64,000 bases of DNA from LMUY01 sp965199105 (GCA_965199105.1 CBDAQO010000002.1:4092001-4156000), one strand, 5' to 3'; counted from the first letter of the stretch, positions 43,634-54,338 are shown. A program made the numbers and translations. Notes: generated by a model not told the origin, from the letters alone.

Positions 43634-45502
43634 ATGGTCTGCGCGCCAACCAAATCCATGCTCAACTGGTTCGAACGCATCCTCACGCCCACCGCGCCGC
43701 CACCCGGGGGCGAGCCGCCCGCCCGACTGGCCGCGTTCTATTGGCACTTCATCCGCCAATCCCGCGTGCTTGTGGCGGCGCTGTTTGCCGTCGGCACGCT
43801 CACCGCGCTGGTGGACAGCCTGATCCCCGCCTTCCTCGGCCACGTCGTGTCGCTCATGACGCGGTTCTCCGCGGCCGAACTGTGGCCGCAGGCGGGTGGC
43901 CAGTTGCTCGGCATGGCCGCCGTGCTGCTGATCGTGCGGCCCGGCTTCCTGCTGCTGCGCAACCTCGTCACCAACCAGGCGATCGCCCCCGGCATGACCA
44001 ACCTGGTGCGCTGGCAGAGCCATTGGCACGTGGTGCGGCAGAGCTGGACGTTCTTCCAGAACGATTTCGCCGGGCGGATCGCCAACCGGGTGATGCAGGT
44101 GGGGCCGGCGCTGCGGGAGTCGGTGGTCGCGACCACCAACGCCGTTTGGTACATCGTCATCTACGGTGGCAGCGCGATGCTGCTGCTGGGGCAGGCGGAT
44201 TGGCGGCTGGCGCTGCCGCTGGCGGTCTGGTTCGCGGTCTACGTGGTGCTGCTGCGCTGGTTCGTGCCGCGCGCGCGGGAGCGGTCACGGCGCACGTCGG
44301 AAGCGCGCTCGAGCCTGACCGGCGGGGTGGTGGACAGCTACACCAACATCCTGACCGTGAAGCTGTTCGCGCGCGCCGTGGACGAGGACGACCACGTCGC
44401 CAAGCTGGTGGACGGCCACACCGCCTCGTACCAGAACAGCACCCGGCTGCTCACGGTTTGGGTGCTGCTGCTGCAGGTGACCAATGCCACCATGGTGGTG
44501 GCGACCACCGGCCTGTCGATCCTGCTGTGGCGGCAGGGCGCGGTCGGCGTGAGCGTGGTGGCGATGGCGCTGCCGTTGGCGTGGCAGGTCAGCAACATCG
44601 CCGGCTGGGTGTCGGACAGCGTCACCAGCATCTTCGAGAACGTCGGCATCGTGCAGGATGCGCAGCGCTCCATTGCCGTGCCGCGCCAGATGCCGGACAT
44701 GGCGAACGCGCGGCCACTGATCGTGAGCGCGGGCGAGATCTCGTTCGAGGGGGTGCAGTTCGGCTACGGCACCGTGCGCGGCGTGCTGCACGGGCTGGAC
44801 CTGCGGGTGGCGCCGGGCGAGCGGATCGGGCTGATCGGGCAGTCCGGAGCGGGCAAGTCCACCCTGGTGAACCTGCTGCTCGGCTTCTACGCGCCGGAAG
44901 CCGGGCGCATCGTGATCGACGGGCAGGACATCGCCCATGTCACGCAGGAGAGCCTGCGCGCGCAGATCGGCATGGTGACGCAGGACACGTCGCTGCTGCA
45001 CCGGTCCATCCGCGACAACATCCGCTATGGCCGGCCGCAGGCGTCCGAGGCGGAGGTGTTGGACGCGGCCCGGCGGGCGCATGCGGCGGCGTTCATCGAC
45101 ACGCTGGAGGATTGGAACGGGCGGCGCGGGCTGGAGGCGCATGTGGGCGAGCGCGGGGTGAAGCTGTCCGGCGGGCAGCGGCAACGCATCGCCATCGCGC
45201 GGGTGATCCTGAAGGATGCGCCGATCCTGGTGCTGGACGAAGCCACCAGCGCGCTCGATTCCGAGGTGGAAAGCGCCATCCAGGAGCAGTTGGACGGGCT
45301 CATGGAAGGGCGCACGGTGATCGCGATCGCGCACCGCCTGTCCACCATCGCGCGGATGGACCGGCTGGTGGTGTTGGACGCCGGGCAGATCGTGGAGCAG
45401 GGCAGCCATGCCGCGTTGTTGGCGCGGGGCGGCGCCTATGCCCGGTTGTGGCACCGGCAATCCGGCGGGTTTCGCGTGGCGGAGGTCGAGAGCACAACCT
45501 GA
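43634..45502 (+). CDS. ABC exporter (fused membrane and ATPase domains)
   Basis: About 622 residues from MVCAPTKSML; MLNWFERI eight codons later is an alternative. Six membrane helices precede the ATPase: Walker A GQSGAGKST, Q-loop GMVTQDTSLLH, signature KLSGGQRQRIAIARV, Walker B PILVLDEATSALD and switch histidine IAHRLSTI. It is a half-transporter that works as a homodimer of the MsbA/ABCB type. FFQNDFAGRIANRVMQVGPAL is a coupling-helix region shared with Rv1819-like and multidrug exporters. The cargo is unknown. Confidence 0.87.
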   Translation: MVCAPTKSMLNWFERILTPTAPPPGGEPPARLAAFYWHFIRQSRVLVAALFAVGTLTALVDSLIPAFLGHVVSLMTRFSAAELWPQAGGQLLGMAAVLLIVRPGFLLLRNLVTNQAIAPGMTNLVRWQSHWHVVRQSWTFFQNDFAGRIANRVMQVGPALRESVVATTNAVWYIVIYGGSAMLLLGQADWRLALPLAVWFAVYVVLLRWFVPRARERSRRTSEARSSLTGGVVDSYTNILTVKLFARAVDEDDHVAKLVDGHTASYQNSTRLLTVWVLLLQVTNATMVVATTGLSILLWRQGAVGVSVVAMALPLAWQVSNIAGWVSDSVTSIFENVGIVQDAQRSIAVPRQMPDMANARPLIVSAGEISFEGVQFGYGTVRGVLHGLDLRVAPGERIGLIGQSGAGKSTLVNLLLGFYAPEAGRIVIDGQDIAHVTQESLRAQIGMVTQDTSLLHRSIRDNIRYGRPQASEAEVLDAARRAHAAAFIDTLEDWNGRRGLEAHVGERGVKLSGGQRQRIAIARVILKDAPILVLDEATSALDSEVESAIQEQLDGLMEGRTVIAIAHRLSTIARMDRLVVLDAGQIVEQGSHAALLARGGAYARLWHRQSGGFRVAEVESTT

Positions 45503-45616
45503 GCGCGTAGTTGTGAACGCTTGCGTTACATTGCCGCCGCAAATCGGCCACAGGGCGTGCGTATATCAGTGGGCATGGGCGATCAACGGACCGCCCCAGG
45601 ACATAGGAGTTTAGCC

Positions 45617-45895
45617 ATGAGCCCGAAGCTCGGTTTGCTTGTCGCTGCCCCGGTGGTGTTTGGCCTGCTCAGCGCCACGCCGGCGCATGCCTATTACTAT
45701 CGCCACGGCGGCTATCGCGGCGGTGGCGTGGGGCTGGGTATCGCTGGCGCCATCGTGGGCCTCGGCGTGGGCGCTGCCGTGGCCAGCGCGGTGACGCCGC
45801 GGTACTACGCTCCGCCGCCGGTGTATTACGCGCCGCCGCCGGTGGTGTATGCCCCGCCGCCGGCGTACTACGTGGCGCCGGGTTACTACCGCTAG
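45617..45895 (+). CDS. Small secreted Gly/Tyr/Pro-rich protein with YAPPP repeats
   Basis: Protein of 92 residues; AGGAG lies before the ATG. The signal peptide ends in SATPAHA, followed by YYYRHGGYRGGG, a hydrophobic glycine-rich segment (GVGLGIAGAIVGLGVGAAVA) and repeats of YYAPPPV, YYAPPPVV and YAPPPAYYV up to the C-terminus. Small glycine-zipper and YAPPP proteins of this type are common in alphaproteobacteria; the role is unknown, perhaps outer-membrane or surface associated. Confidence 0.8.
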   Translation: MSPKLGLLVAAPVVFGLLSATPAHAYYYRHGGYRGGGVGLGIAGAIVGLGVGAAVASAVTPRYYAPPPVYYAPPPVVYAPPPAYYVAPGYYR

Positions 45896-45923
45896 CCCTA
45901 CAGGCGACCGCACCTTGCCGGCT

Positions 45924-45947
45924 CCCTCTCCCGCAGGCGGGAGAGGG
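45924..45947. repeat. REP-like palindrome (perfect 11-base arms)
   Basis: CCCTCTCCCGC (45924-45934) and GCGGGAGAGGG (45937-45947) form a perfect stem with a 2-base loop. It sits between the convergent YAPPP and transglycosylase genes and may serve as a terminator. Confidence 0.75.
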
Positions 45948-45974
45948 TTATGCGGAGCGGGTTGGGGGTTTTGC

Positions 45975-46394
45975 CTACCGTGCGCGGGCGGCTCCGCTGG
46001 TGAACAAGGCGGTGGCGGACTGAATCACGAGCGCCTGGTAGGCCGAGTTCAGCGTCGGGGTGTGCGAATGATAATCCCCGATGGCGCGCATCAGGTCGCC
46101 CCCGGCCTCGTTCAGGTAGGTCCGCATGATCAGGCCGCCGGCGGCGATGTTGTAGCACGGCCGGCCCAGCAGGGCGGCGCGCACGGCGTCCGGCGGTTGG
46201 CCGGTGTAGCGGGAGAGCGCCGGGATCCAGCGGGTGTTGACCTGCATCAGCCCCAAGTCCTGCGAGCCATCGGCGTTCACATGGACAGTGCTCACCTGGC
46301 CCCCTTCCACCGCATGGATAGACGGTAATACCCGCGGCGGAAGCTTGTAGATCGACGCGACTAGCGCCATGCAGGCGAGAAACGGGATGGCCAT
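45975..46394 (-). CDS. Lytic transglycosylase (SLT fold, small)
   Basis: Protein of 139 residues with an N-terminal hydrophobic export signal (IPFLACMALVASIY). The catalytic glutamate is in HAVEGG, followed by DLGLMQVNTRWIPAL, YNIAAGGLIMRTYLNEAGGDLMRAIGDYHSHTP. The usual form is ESGG, GLMQI and NI.AG, so this is a VirB1/IagB-like muramidase with Val-Glu-Gly-Gly. It cuts peptidoglycan. It is divergent from gspG, 38 bases apart, and may open the cell wall for the type II secretion apparatus. Confidence 0.82.
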   Translation of the reverse strand: MAIPFLACMALVASIYKLPPRVLPSIHAVEGGQVSTVHVNADGSQDLGLMQVNTRWIPALSRYTGQPPDAVRAALLGRPCYNIAAGGLIMRTYLNEAGGDLMRAIGDYHSHTPTLNSAYQALVIQSATALFTSGAARAR

Positions 46395-46432
46395 CAGGTC
46401 GCCCGCCCGCCAGATTGCAGGACACTCCCACA

Positions 46433-46855
46433 ATGCCCAAGCCTGAGGACACCCGGCGCGACGCCGGCTTTACCTTGCTCGAAATCCTGGTGGTGATCGC
46501 CATCCTCGGCCTGTTGATCGGCCTGGTGGCGCCCGCCGTGCTGCGGCAGTTGGGTGGCGCCCGAGTCAACATCGCCAAGCAGTCGATCGAGCGGATTGGC
46601 TCCATCCTCGACCTCTACAAGCTCGACGTCGGCTCCTACCCCAGCACCGAACAGGGCTTGGTGGCGCTGTCGGAGCGGCCGACCGGGGCGGAAAACTGGA
46701 ACGGCCCCTACCTCAAGGGGGAGAGCGCGCCGGTGGATGCCTGGAACCATCCCTACAGCTACCACATGCCCTCGCAGCGCACCGGCCACGACTACGACCT
46801 CTGCTCGCTCGGGCCGAGCGGCACCGGCGGCAACGACCAGATCTGTAACCCGTAA
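46433..46855 (+). CDS. gspG: Type II secretion major pseudopilin
   Basis: Protein of 140 residues. The prepilin leader is short (MPKPEDTRRDA), cleaved at G-FTLLEILVVIAILGLLIGL with the glutamate at mature position 5. The C-terminal half has the GspG hallmarks: LYKLDVGSYPSTEQGL, WNGPYLKG, VDAWNHPYSYHMPS and a calcium-binding-like DYDLCSLGPSGTGGNDQI. It is alone on the plus strand, divergent from the transglycosylase; the other gsp genes are on the opposite strand and start from the far end. Confidence 0.92.
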   Translation: MPKPEDTRRDAGFTLLEILVVIAILGLLIGLVAPAVLRQLGGARVNIAKQSIERIGSILDLYKLDVGSYPSTEQGLVALSERPTGAENWNGPYLKGESAPVDAWNHPYSYHMPSQRTGHDYDLCSLGPSGTGGNDQICNP

Positions 46856-46869
46856 CCTCCGCACCCGGC

Positions 46870-49179
46870 TCACGGCGGCGCGCCCAGATAGCGCCGGACC
46901 CGGGAGTTGGGGTCGGCCGAGCCGGACGGCGGCAGCGCGTTGAGCTCCTGCGGCGCCAGCGCAGCGCCCCCCAGCTCCTCGCGCAGGTCGGCGGTGAGGG
47001 AGCGGGCGTCGCGCTGGTCCTGGACGACGTGCGGGGTGATCAGCACCAGCAGTTCGGTGCGGGTGCGGGTGTTGGTCTGCTGGCTGGCGAGCACGCCGAG
47101 CAGCGGGATGTCCTTCAGCCAGGGAATGCCCGAATTCGCGCGCGAGTCGGAATCCTGGATCAACCCGGCCAGGCCGACCGTCTGGCCGTCCTGGATCACC
47201 ACGCGCGAGGTAACGTTGCGCTCGTTGAAGGTGGGCGAGTTGACGCCCGTGGTGGTCACCCCGGTGGCGACCGTGCTGACCTCCTGCGAGATGTCCAGCG
47301 TCACCAGCCCGCCGCTGTTCACCCGCGGCGTCACCTGCATGATGACGCCGGTCTGCTGGTAGTTGATCGAGTTCACCACCGGGGCGCCGGAGGTGATGGT
47401 GCTGGTCGCGGTCTGGCTGAGATAGGGCACCAGGGCGCCGACCGAGAGCTGCGCCTGCTCGTTGTCCAGCACCAGCAGTTGCGGCGAGGACAGCACGCGC
47501 ACCTTGGTGACGGCTTGCAGGGCGTTGAGCGCGGCGGAGGTGCCGCCCGGGCCGCTCAGCACGAAGCCCGGAAAGTTGCTGGCGAATTGCTGCGCGCTGG
47601 CGCCGAGGGACAGCGCGCCCTGCAAGCCGCCGCTGAAGAAGAACTGGGTGCCATATTGCAGGTTATCGGTGAGGTCGACCTCGGCGATGGTCGCGTCGAT
47701 GCGCACCTGCAGCGGCAGGATATCGAGCTTGCGCAGCATCGCCTCTGCCGTGTCGTTCTCCTGCGGCGTGCCGTAGATCAGCAGGGCGTTGTTCTGGTTG
47801 TTGGGGATGATGCGCATGGTGTCGGCGTTGGCCGCGCCGCCGGAGCCGTTCTCCAGCCCGCCGAGCAAGGGGTTGCCAGAGGCGGGGGTCGCCGGCGTGG
47901 CGCCCGACTGCGCCGTGGTGCCGCCGCCGCCCGCCGGAGTGCCGGCCGAGCCCAGCGGGGTGGAGCCGATGCCCCCGCTGCTGCCAATACCGCCGCTGCT
48001 GCCGATGCCCCCGCCGCCGCCAAGCCCGCCGCTGCCGCCAAGCGTGCTGCCGCCGGCCGAACCGCCGCCGAGCCCGCCGCCGCCGCTAGCCTGCAGGGGA
48101 GTGATCTGGCCATGGTTGGACGGGCCGGACGGGGTCGGCTGCGCGGTCACGTTGTCCGGCGTGAAGGCTTGCTGCAGCACGTAGGCGATGTCGTTGCTGC
48201 GGCTGTTCTGCAGGTAATACACGTGCCAGGAGCGGATGGTCAGCCGGCGCTTGCGCTCCACGAGGGAGTAGATGCGACGCACCTGGTCGATGTTCGCCGG
48301 CTGGGACGACACGACCAGCACGGCGTTCACCCGCGCCATCGGGATCACCCGGACCGGGCCGGACGTGGCCGAGCCGCCGCCGCTGCTGCGCACCGCGTCC
48401 TGCAGGGCGGAGGCGAAATCCTTGGCGTCGCCGGAGGTGACGGGCAGCAGGGCGTAGGACTGGCCGGCCAGCTCGTTCACGTCGAACGCGTCGACCAGGC
48501 CGATCAGGGTCTGCCGGGTCGCCGGGTCGCCGCTGATGACGAGCGCGTTGTGCCCGGCGTCGGCGACGATGTGGCCGCCATTCTGCACGAAGGGCTGCAG
48601 AGTCTTGGCCAGGTCGTCGGCGCTGGCGTAGTGCAGCGGGATGAGCGTGGTGCCGGCGCCGCCGACGCCGTTGGCCGGCCCACCCGCCAGCCCGCCGCTG
48701 GTGGCCGCGGCGGCGGAGGGCAGCACGCGGTCGATCCCGTCGCTCTGCACCAGCGTCGCGCCGTTCTGCGCCAGCAGCGTCTGCAGCACCGGGATGAGCT
48801 GGTTGCGCGAGAGCGGCTGCGAGGTGTGCAGCGTCGCCGTGCCGCGCACCGTCGGGTCGATGGTGTAGGTCTGTCCCAGCATGGTGCCGAGGATTTGGGC
48901 GACCACCTCGCGGATGTCGGTGTCGGCGAAGTTGAGCTGGATGTCACCGCCGCCCCCATTGCCGCTGCTGCCCCGGTCCCGCAGCGAGACGTTGGTGGCG
49001 GCGCTGAGACCGTATTCCGGCGGCGGGTCGGCGGTGGGTGCGCCGGCCGAGCCGTTGATGCGCGGCGTCGCCTGCCCGGAGTTGATCGGACCCGGCGGCA
49101 GCGGGGTGAGCAGCGGGGGCGTGCTGTGGCAGGCGGTGAGCGCGGCCGCGCCCAGCCAGGCGGCCCAACGCGTCCTCAC
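46870..49179 (-). CDS. gspD: Type II secretion outer-membrane secretin
   Basis: Secretin of 769 residues, GTG start overlapping the upstream gene's stop by GTGA. The signal peptide ends in a lipobox-like ALTAC. The N0 domain has IQLNFADTDIREVVAQILG; N1 to N3 follow, with a long Gly/Ser-rich insert in N3 (48000-48110 region). The secretin core shows QVRIDATIAEVDLTDNLQYG, VRVLSSPQLLVLDNEQAQLSVG, VNSGGLVTLDISQEVS, and NVTSRVVIQDGQTVGLAGLI, then PLLGVLASQQTNTRTRTELLVLITP. It forms the outer-membrane pore. Confidence 0.92.
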   Translation of the reverse strand: MRTRWAAWLGAAALTACHSTPPLLTPLPPGPINSGQATPRINGSAGAPTADPPPEYGLSAATNVSLRDRGSSGNGGGGDIQLNFADTDIREVVAQILGTMLGQTYTIDPTVRGTATLHTSQPLSRNQLIPVLQTLLAQNGATLVQSDGIDRVLPSAAAATSGGLAGGPANGVGGAGTTLIPLHYASADDLAKTLQPFVQNGGHIVADAGHNALVISGDPATRQTLIGLVDAFDVNELAGQSYALLPVTSGDAKDFASALQDAVRSSGGGSATSGPVRVIPMARVNAVLVVSSQPANIDQVRRIYSLVERKRRLTIRSWHVYYLQNSRSNDIAYVLQQAFTPDNVTAQPTPSGPSNHGQITPLQASGGGGLGGGSAGGSTLGGSGGLGGGGGIGSSGGIGSSGGIGSTPLGSAGTPAGGGGTTAQSGATPATPASGNPLLGGLENGSGGAANADTMRIIPNNQNNALLIYGTPQENDTAEAMLRKLDILPLQVRIDATIAEVDLTDNLQYGTQFFFSGGLQGALSLGASAQQFASNFPGFVLSGPGGTSAALNALQAVTKVRVLSSPQLLVLDNEQAQLSVGALVPYLSQTATSTITSGAPVVNSINYQQTGVIMQVTPRVNSGGLVTLDISQEVSTVATGVTTTGVNSPTFNERNVTSRVVIQDGQTVGLAGLIQDSDSRANSGIPWLKDIPLLGVLASQQTNTRTRTELLVLITPHVVQDQRDARSLTADLREELGGAALAPQELNALPPSGSADPNSRVRRYLGAPP

Positions 49180-49790
49180 GGCCGGTTCGGCGGGCTGGGC
49201 GGGTTTGCGTAGGGCGTTGGGATCATGGGGATGCTGCCTGGAGGGTTCGGCTGTTGCGACGCTTGGAAGGCGGCCAGAGCTGCCGCCGGTCCGCCAAGCC
49301 GAGCAAAGGTGGGCTGCAGTGGTGTGGCAGGAGGCGGGTCGTTCGAATAGGCCGGCTTCACGGTGCGCGCGCCCTCCGGCCCGGCGAGGTCCACCGCGTC
49401 GGCATGGATGGCGACCACGCGCCAGGCGCCGACCGCGCCGCCCTCTGGCACCACGGTGGAGTGGTCCTCGGTGCCGGCGAAGATGGCGGCGCGGCTGCTG
49501 GGCGACACCACGATGCCGGCCAGCCGAGGCAGCCCGGCCGCGCTGGCGGCGGCGTTCGCGACGGGTGCCACGGCAGGCGGGCGGCGGTCGATGGCGAACA
49601 GCGGGCGCGCCTCGATGGTGGCGACCCAGGCCGCGACCGGCTCGGCGGCGCTGGCGGCGGCCTGCGGCGTGGTGGCCGCCGGCGGCAGCGGGATGCGGTC
49701 GCGCTTGGGGGTGGGCCGCGCCTCGAGCCCGACCACCAGCGCGAGCACGGCGGCGAGCAGCCAGAACAGGCGCGCGGGCGGAAAGCTCAT
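49176..49790 (-). CDS. GspC/PilP-like type II secretion inner-membrane protein
   Basis: Protein of 204 residues, fixed by ATGA overlap with the upstream gspM and GTGA with gspD. One membrane anchor (LFWLLAAVLALVVGLEA) leads to a Pro/Ala-rich linker and a small beta domain: RPLFAIDRRPP, GLPRLAGIVVSPSSRAAIFAG, VVPEGGAVGAWRVVAIHADAV. This fits the homology region of GspC, which binds the secretin N0 domain. It has no PDZ or coiled-coil end and is shorter than typical GspC (about 280). The C-terminus is Pro-rich. Confidence 0.7.
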   Translation of the reverse strand: MSFPPARLFWLLAAVLALVVGLEARPTPKRDRIPLPPAATTPQAAASAAEPVAAWVATIEARPLFAIDRRPPAVAPVANAAASAAGLPRLAGIVVSPSSRAAIFAGTEDHSTVVPEGGAVGAWRVVAIHADAVDLAGPEGARTVKPAYSNDPPPATPLQPTFARLGGPAAALAAFQASQQPNPPGSIPMIPTPYANPPSPPNRP

Positions 49791-50377
49791 GGCGCCGCCG
49801 CCGTCGTCACCGGCGCTGGAGCGTGCAGCCCGGTGACGGTGAACGCCGCCTCCATCGGGCGGGCATCGCGGCCGCCGGTGATGTCGGTCTGCCGGATGCT
49901 GACGTCGTCCACCAGCATGCGGGGGGTGGCCTGCAGAGTGGTTTGCAGCAGCCCGACCAGTTGCGGCCAGGGCGCCGACACGGTCAGCCGCACGCCGATG
50001 CGCTGATAGCCCGCCACCGGCTGCACCGGCAGGATTTCGGCGCTCAGTACGGTGGCCCCAGCCCGCCCGGCGATGTCCTGCATGGCCTGTTGCAGCGCGG
50101 CGCCGGCGATTCCCTCGGTGGCGCCCTCGAACACCGCGCGCGGCGGCGGGGCGGCGTCGGCCTGGGCCAGTTGGCGCTGCAGTGCCGGCGCGGTGCCGGC
50201 GACCGAGATCATGCGCCCGGCGAACTGGCGGTCGCGCTCGAGCGTGTCGCTGCGGCCGGCATACCACCCCAGCACGGGTGACAGCAGGCCGAACCAGGCG
50301 ATGGCGAGCGCGATGGCGGTGATGCCCAGCGCCACCGCCTGGCCGCGCCGCCCGGTCGGGAGGGTGTCGCCCGCCAT
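49787..50377 (-). CDS. gspM: Type II secretion GspM-like protein
   Basis: Protein of 196 residues. One membrane segment (AVALGITAIALAIAWFGLL) is followed by a helical and ferredoxin-like periplasmic part: LAQADAAPPPRAVFEGATEGIAGAALQQAMQDIAGRAGATV, then RIGVRLTVSAPWPQLVGLLQTTLQATPRMLVDDVSI, matching the GspM_II type found in alphaproteobacteria. It partners GspL in the inner-membrane platform. The ATG overlaps the gspL stop as TGATG. Confidence 0.8.
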   Translation of the reverse strand: MAGDTLPTGRRGQAVALGITAIALAIAWFGLLSPVLGWYAGRSDTLERDRQFAGRMISVAGTAPALQRQLAQADAAPPPRAVFEGATEGIAGAALQQAMQDIAGRAGATVLSAEILPVQPVAGYQRIGVRLTVSAPWPQLVGLLQTTLQATPRMLVDDVSIRQTDITGGRDARPMEAAFTVTGLHAPAPVTTAAAP

Positions 50378-51378
50378 CAGGGCTTCAATCGCACGCGGAT
50401 GGAGAACAGGTCGGCCTTGTCGCCGATGCGGGTGATCGGGGCGTCGAACGCCGGGTCCTGCAGGTCGGGGTCGGCGGCGAGCGTGTTGATGAGGCGGGTG
50501 GCCGCGGCCGAGCGGCCGGACAGCGACATCTGCCGCTCGCGCAGGGTGAACGCCATCAGGTAGGTGTCGTCGGGCAGCGCCGCGGTGACGGCGGCCAGCG
50601 CGCGCAGCGGATTGCCGACGCGTGCGGTCTCGGCGGAGAACAGGTCGGCGCCGCTGACCGTGGCGGCCAGGCGGCGGCGCAGCGCCTCAACCACCGCCAC
50701 CGCCGGGCGCTGCCTGGCGATCACCCGCTCGGCCGCATGGATGGCGAGTTCCTGCCGCACGATGGGCAGCAGGCAGGCGGTGAGCGCCAGGATGACGCAC
50801 AGCCCGGCGGCGATCTGGGCGCCGCGCCCGGTGCTGTGCCCGGCCTCGGGCGAGGCCAGCGACAGGTGTTCCACGCCGCGGGCGCTGGCGACTTCCAAGG
50901 CCTGCGGGCGCAACCCGGCGGCCTCCACCGCGGCCAGCACCGCCGCCACCGCCGCCTTCGGCACCAGCAGCAGGCGCAGGAACAACCGCCCGGCCGCGCG
51001 GTCCCGCCGCTCGATGCGCCAGCCCCAGAACAGCTCCTCGGCGCGGAACGGCGTGAGGCGGTCCATCTCGTTGCGCAGCACCGCGGCCAGCTCGGTCTCG
51101 GCAGCCAGCGGCAGGTTCACCGACTGCTCCAGCAGGGCGCCGGCGGGCGGCCGCAGCACGGAGGGAGCGCCGCGGGCGGCGGGCAGCCGCAGCCTCTCGC
51201 TGCCGGGCCGAACCAGACCAAGCGGCGTCTCCTCGCCGCGGCGGCGCAATGAAGCGGCCAGGCCAGCCGGCGTGTTTTCCAATACCATGGCGGTAGCATA
51301 GCGGGTGCGAGCGGCCAATCGCTCCGGCACCAGGCTCCGCATTTGCTCAACCCACCAGGTTAGATAGTCTTGCAACAT
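50377..51378 (-). CDS. Type II secretion GspL/PilN-like protein
   Basis: About 333 residues; a GTG 21 bases upstream is also possible. The cytoplasmic actin-like part (NLPLAAETELAAVLRNEMDRLTPFRAEELFWGWRIERRD and RLLLVPKAAVAAVLAAVEAAGLRP) precedes a membrane segment (AGLCVILALTACLLPIV) and a PilN-type periplasmic domain (ALAAVTAALPDDTYLMAFTLRERQMSLSGRSAAATRLI). This is the alphaproteobacterial GspL arrangement that links GspE to the pseudopilus. Distances and TGATG coupling to gspM show co-translation. Confidence 0.8.
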   Translation of the reverse strand: MLQDYLTWWVEQMRSLVPERLAARTRYATAMVLENTPAGLAASLRRRGEETPLGLVRPGSERLRLPAARGAPSVLRPPAGALLEQSVNLPLAAETELAAVLRNEMDRLTPFRAEELFWGWRIERRDRAAGRLFLRLLLVPKAAVAAVLAAVEAAGLRPQALEVASARGVEHLSLASPEAGHSTGRGAQIAAGLCVILALTACLLPIVRQELAIHAAERVIARQRPAVAVVEALRRRLAATVSGADLFSAETARVGNPLRALAAVTAALPDDTYLMAFTLRERQMSLSGRSAAATRLINTLAADPDLQDPAFDAPITRIGDKADLFSIRVRLKP

Positions 51379-51432
51379 ATCAGCAACATTGACGCCCACG
51401 GTCCCCTGATCGGGCCATTTGCTCGCACGACA

Positions 51433-51450
51433 TGCGGCTTATTAGCCGCA
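51433..51450. other. Hairpin between gspJ and gspL
   Basis: TGCGGCT (51433-51439) and AGCCGCA (51444-51450) form a perfect 7-base stem with a 4-base loop in the 105-base gap. No T-run follows on either strand, so a processing or attenuation element is as likely as termination. Confidence 0.4.
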
Positions 51451-51483
51451 GCCGAGGCGAATACCAACTCGTACTTGCGGGTT

Positions 51484-52110
51484 TCAGCCGCCGACCGGCA
51501 ACCGCTCCGTATTGGCAATGATATCCGGCCAGCTTTGGTGACTATCGTCGGCAAAGCGCAGACGGATGCGAACCAAAGGCGGGATGCCCTGCTCCGACCA
51601 GGTGGACGACCATGTCCCGGCGCCGCCCTGGCCATGAGTCCAGTAGGCGAAATCGACGCCCTGCACCCCGGTGAGCAGCACCTCCGTGCTGACCGGCGGA
51701 CCGGGCCGCAGGCGGACCGCGTGGATCACCGGTTGCCAACGCAGGACCAGGCGATGCTGGCTGTCCACGCCGAGGGCGACGCTGGCGTTGCCGTCCTGGC
51801 CGAGCCCGGCGGCGGCGCGGCCGAGGTCGGTGACGAAGCCGAACGCGTGGCCCTCGCCGGTGACCAGAGGCCTCTCCTGCGCGCTGCCGGGGTCCATCTC
51901 GGCCACCAGGTTGCGCAGCACGCGATCGGTAGCGCCAAAGTCGGCTTGCGCGGCGATGAGGCGGGCTTGGGTGTCCTGCGCGCGCAGGCCGAAGCGCAGC
52001 CCACCAACCAGGCCGGCGAGCACGAAGCCGAACACCACGAGGGCGACCAGCAGTTCGAGCAGGGTGAAGCCGCGCTCGCTGCGGACAGCGTCCTCGCCCG
52101 GGCGGGGCAA
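51484..52110 (-). CDS. gspJ: Type II secretion minor pseudopilin GspJ (TTG start)
   Basis: Protein of 208 residues with the prepilin peptidase site EDAVRSERG-FTLLELLVALVVFGFVLAGLVGGLRFG. Downstream features of GspJ are LRNLVAEMDPGS, GFVTDLGRAAAGLG, a VRLRPGPPVSTEVLLTGV segment and RIRLRFADD. The only sensible start is the TTG at 52110: GAGGGCG precedes it by a few bases and lies inside a REP-like palindrome. Longer frames upstream cross REP elements and fusA and are not protein-like. No gspH, gspI or gspK is adjacent. Confidence 0.85.
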   Translation of the reverse strand: MPRPGEDAVRSERGFTLLELLVALVVFGFVLAGLVGGLRFGLRAQDTQARLIAAQADFGATDRVLRNLVAEMDPGSAQERPLVTGEGHAFGFVTDLGRAAAGLGQDGNASVALGVDSQHRLVLRWQPVIHAVRLRPGPPVSTEVLLTGVQGVDFAYWTHGQGGAGTWSSTWSEQGIPPLVRIRLRFADDSHQSWPDIIANTERLPVGG

Positions 52111-52126
52111 AGCGCCCTCACCCCGG

Positions 52127-52150
52127 CCCTCTCCCGCGGGCGGGAGAGGG
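52127..52150. repeat. REP-like palindrome (perfect 11-base arms)
   Basis: CCCTCTCCCGC (52127-52137) and GCGGGAGAGGG (52140-52150) form a perfect stem. CCCTCACCCCGG precedes it at 52115-52126, and the complement of that stretch provides the gspJ ribosome-binding site. Confidence 0.8.
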
Positions 52151-52190
52151 AGACGGCTGCGGGCGAGTTTGCTGTTGGCGCCCCCACCCA

Positions 52191-52216
52191 ATCCTCTCCC
52201 AAGCGGAGAGGGCTTC
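52191..52216. repeat. REP-like palindrome (second copy of a pair)
   Basis: CCTCTCC (52193-52199) pairs with GGAGAGG (52205-52211), preceded by CCCCCACCCAAT and followed by GCTTCTT. With 52127-52150 it forms an inverted REP pair between fusA and gspJ. Confidence 0.65.
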
Positions 52217-52250
52217 TTGTCGCGGCCTTGGACGCGGGCCGGGATGGGTG

Positions 52251-54338
<2,088 letters not shown>

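Noticed and set aside
45975..46394. A conjugation or type IV secretion VirB1 gene.
   Set aside because: No vir, tra or mob genes are near, and the neighbours are type II secretion genes. A general or T2SS-linked transglycosylase is more likely.
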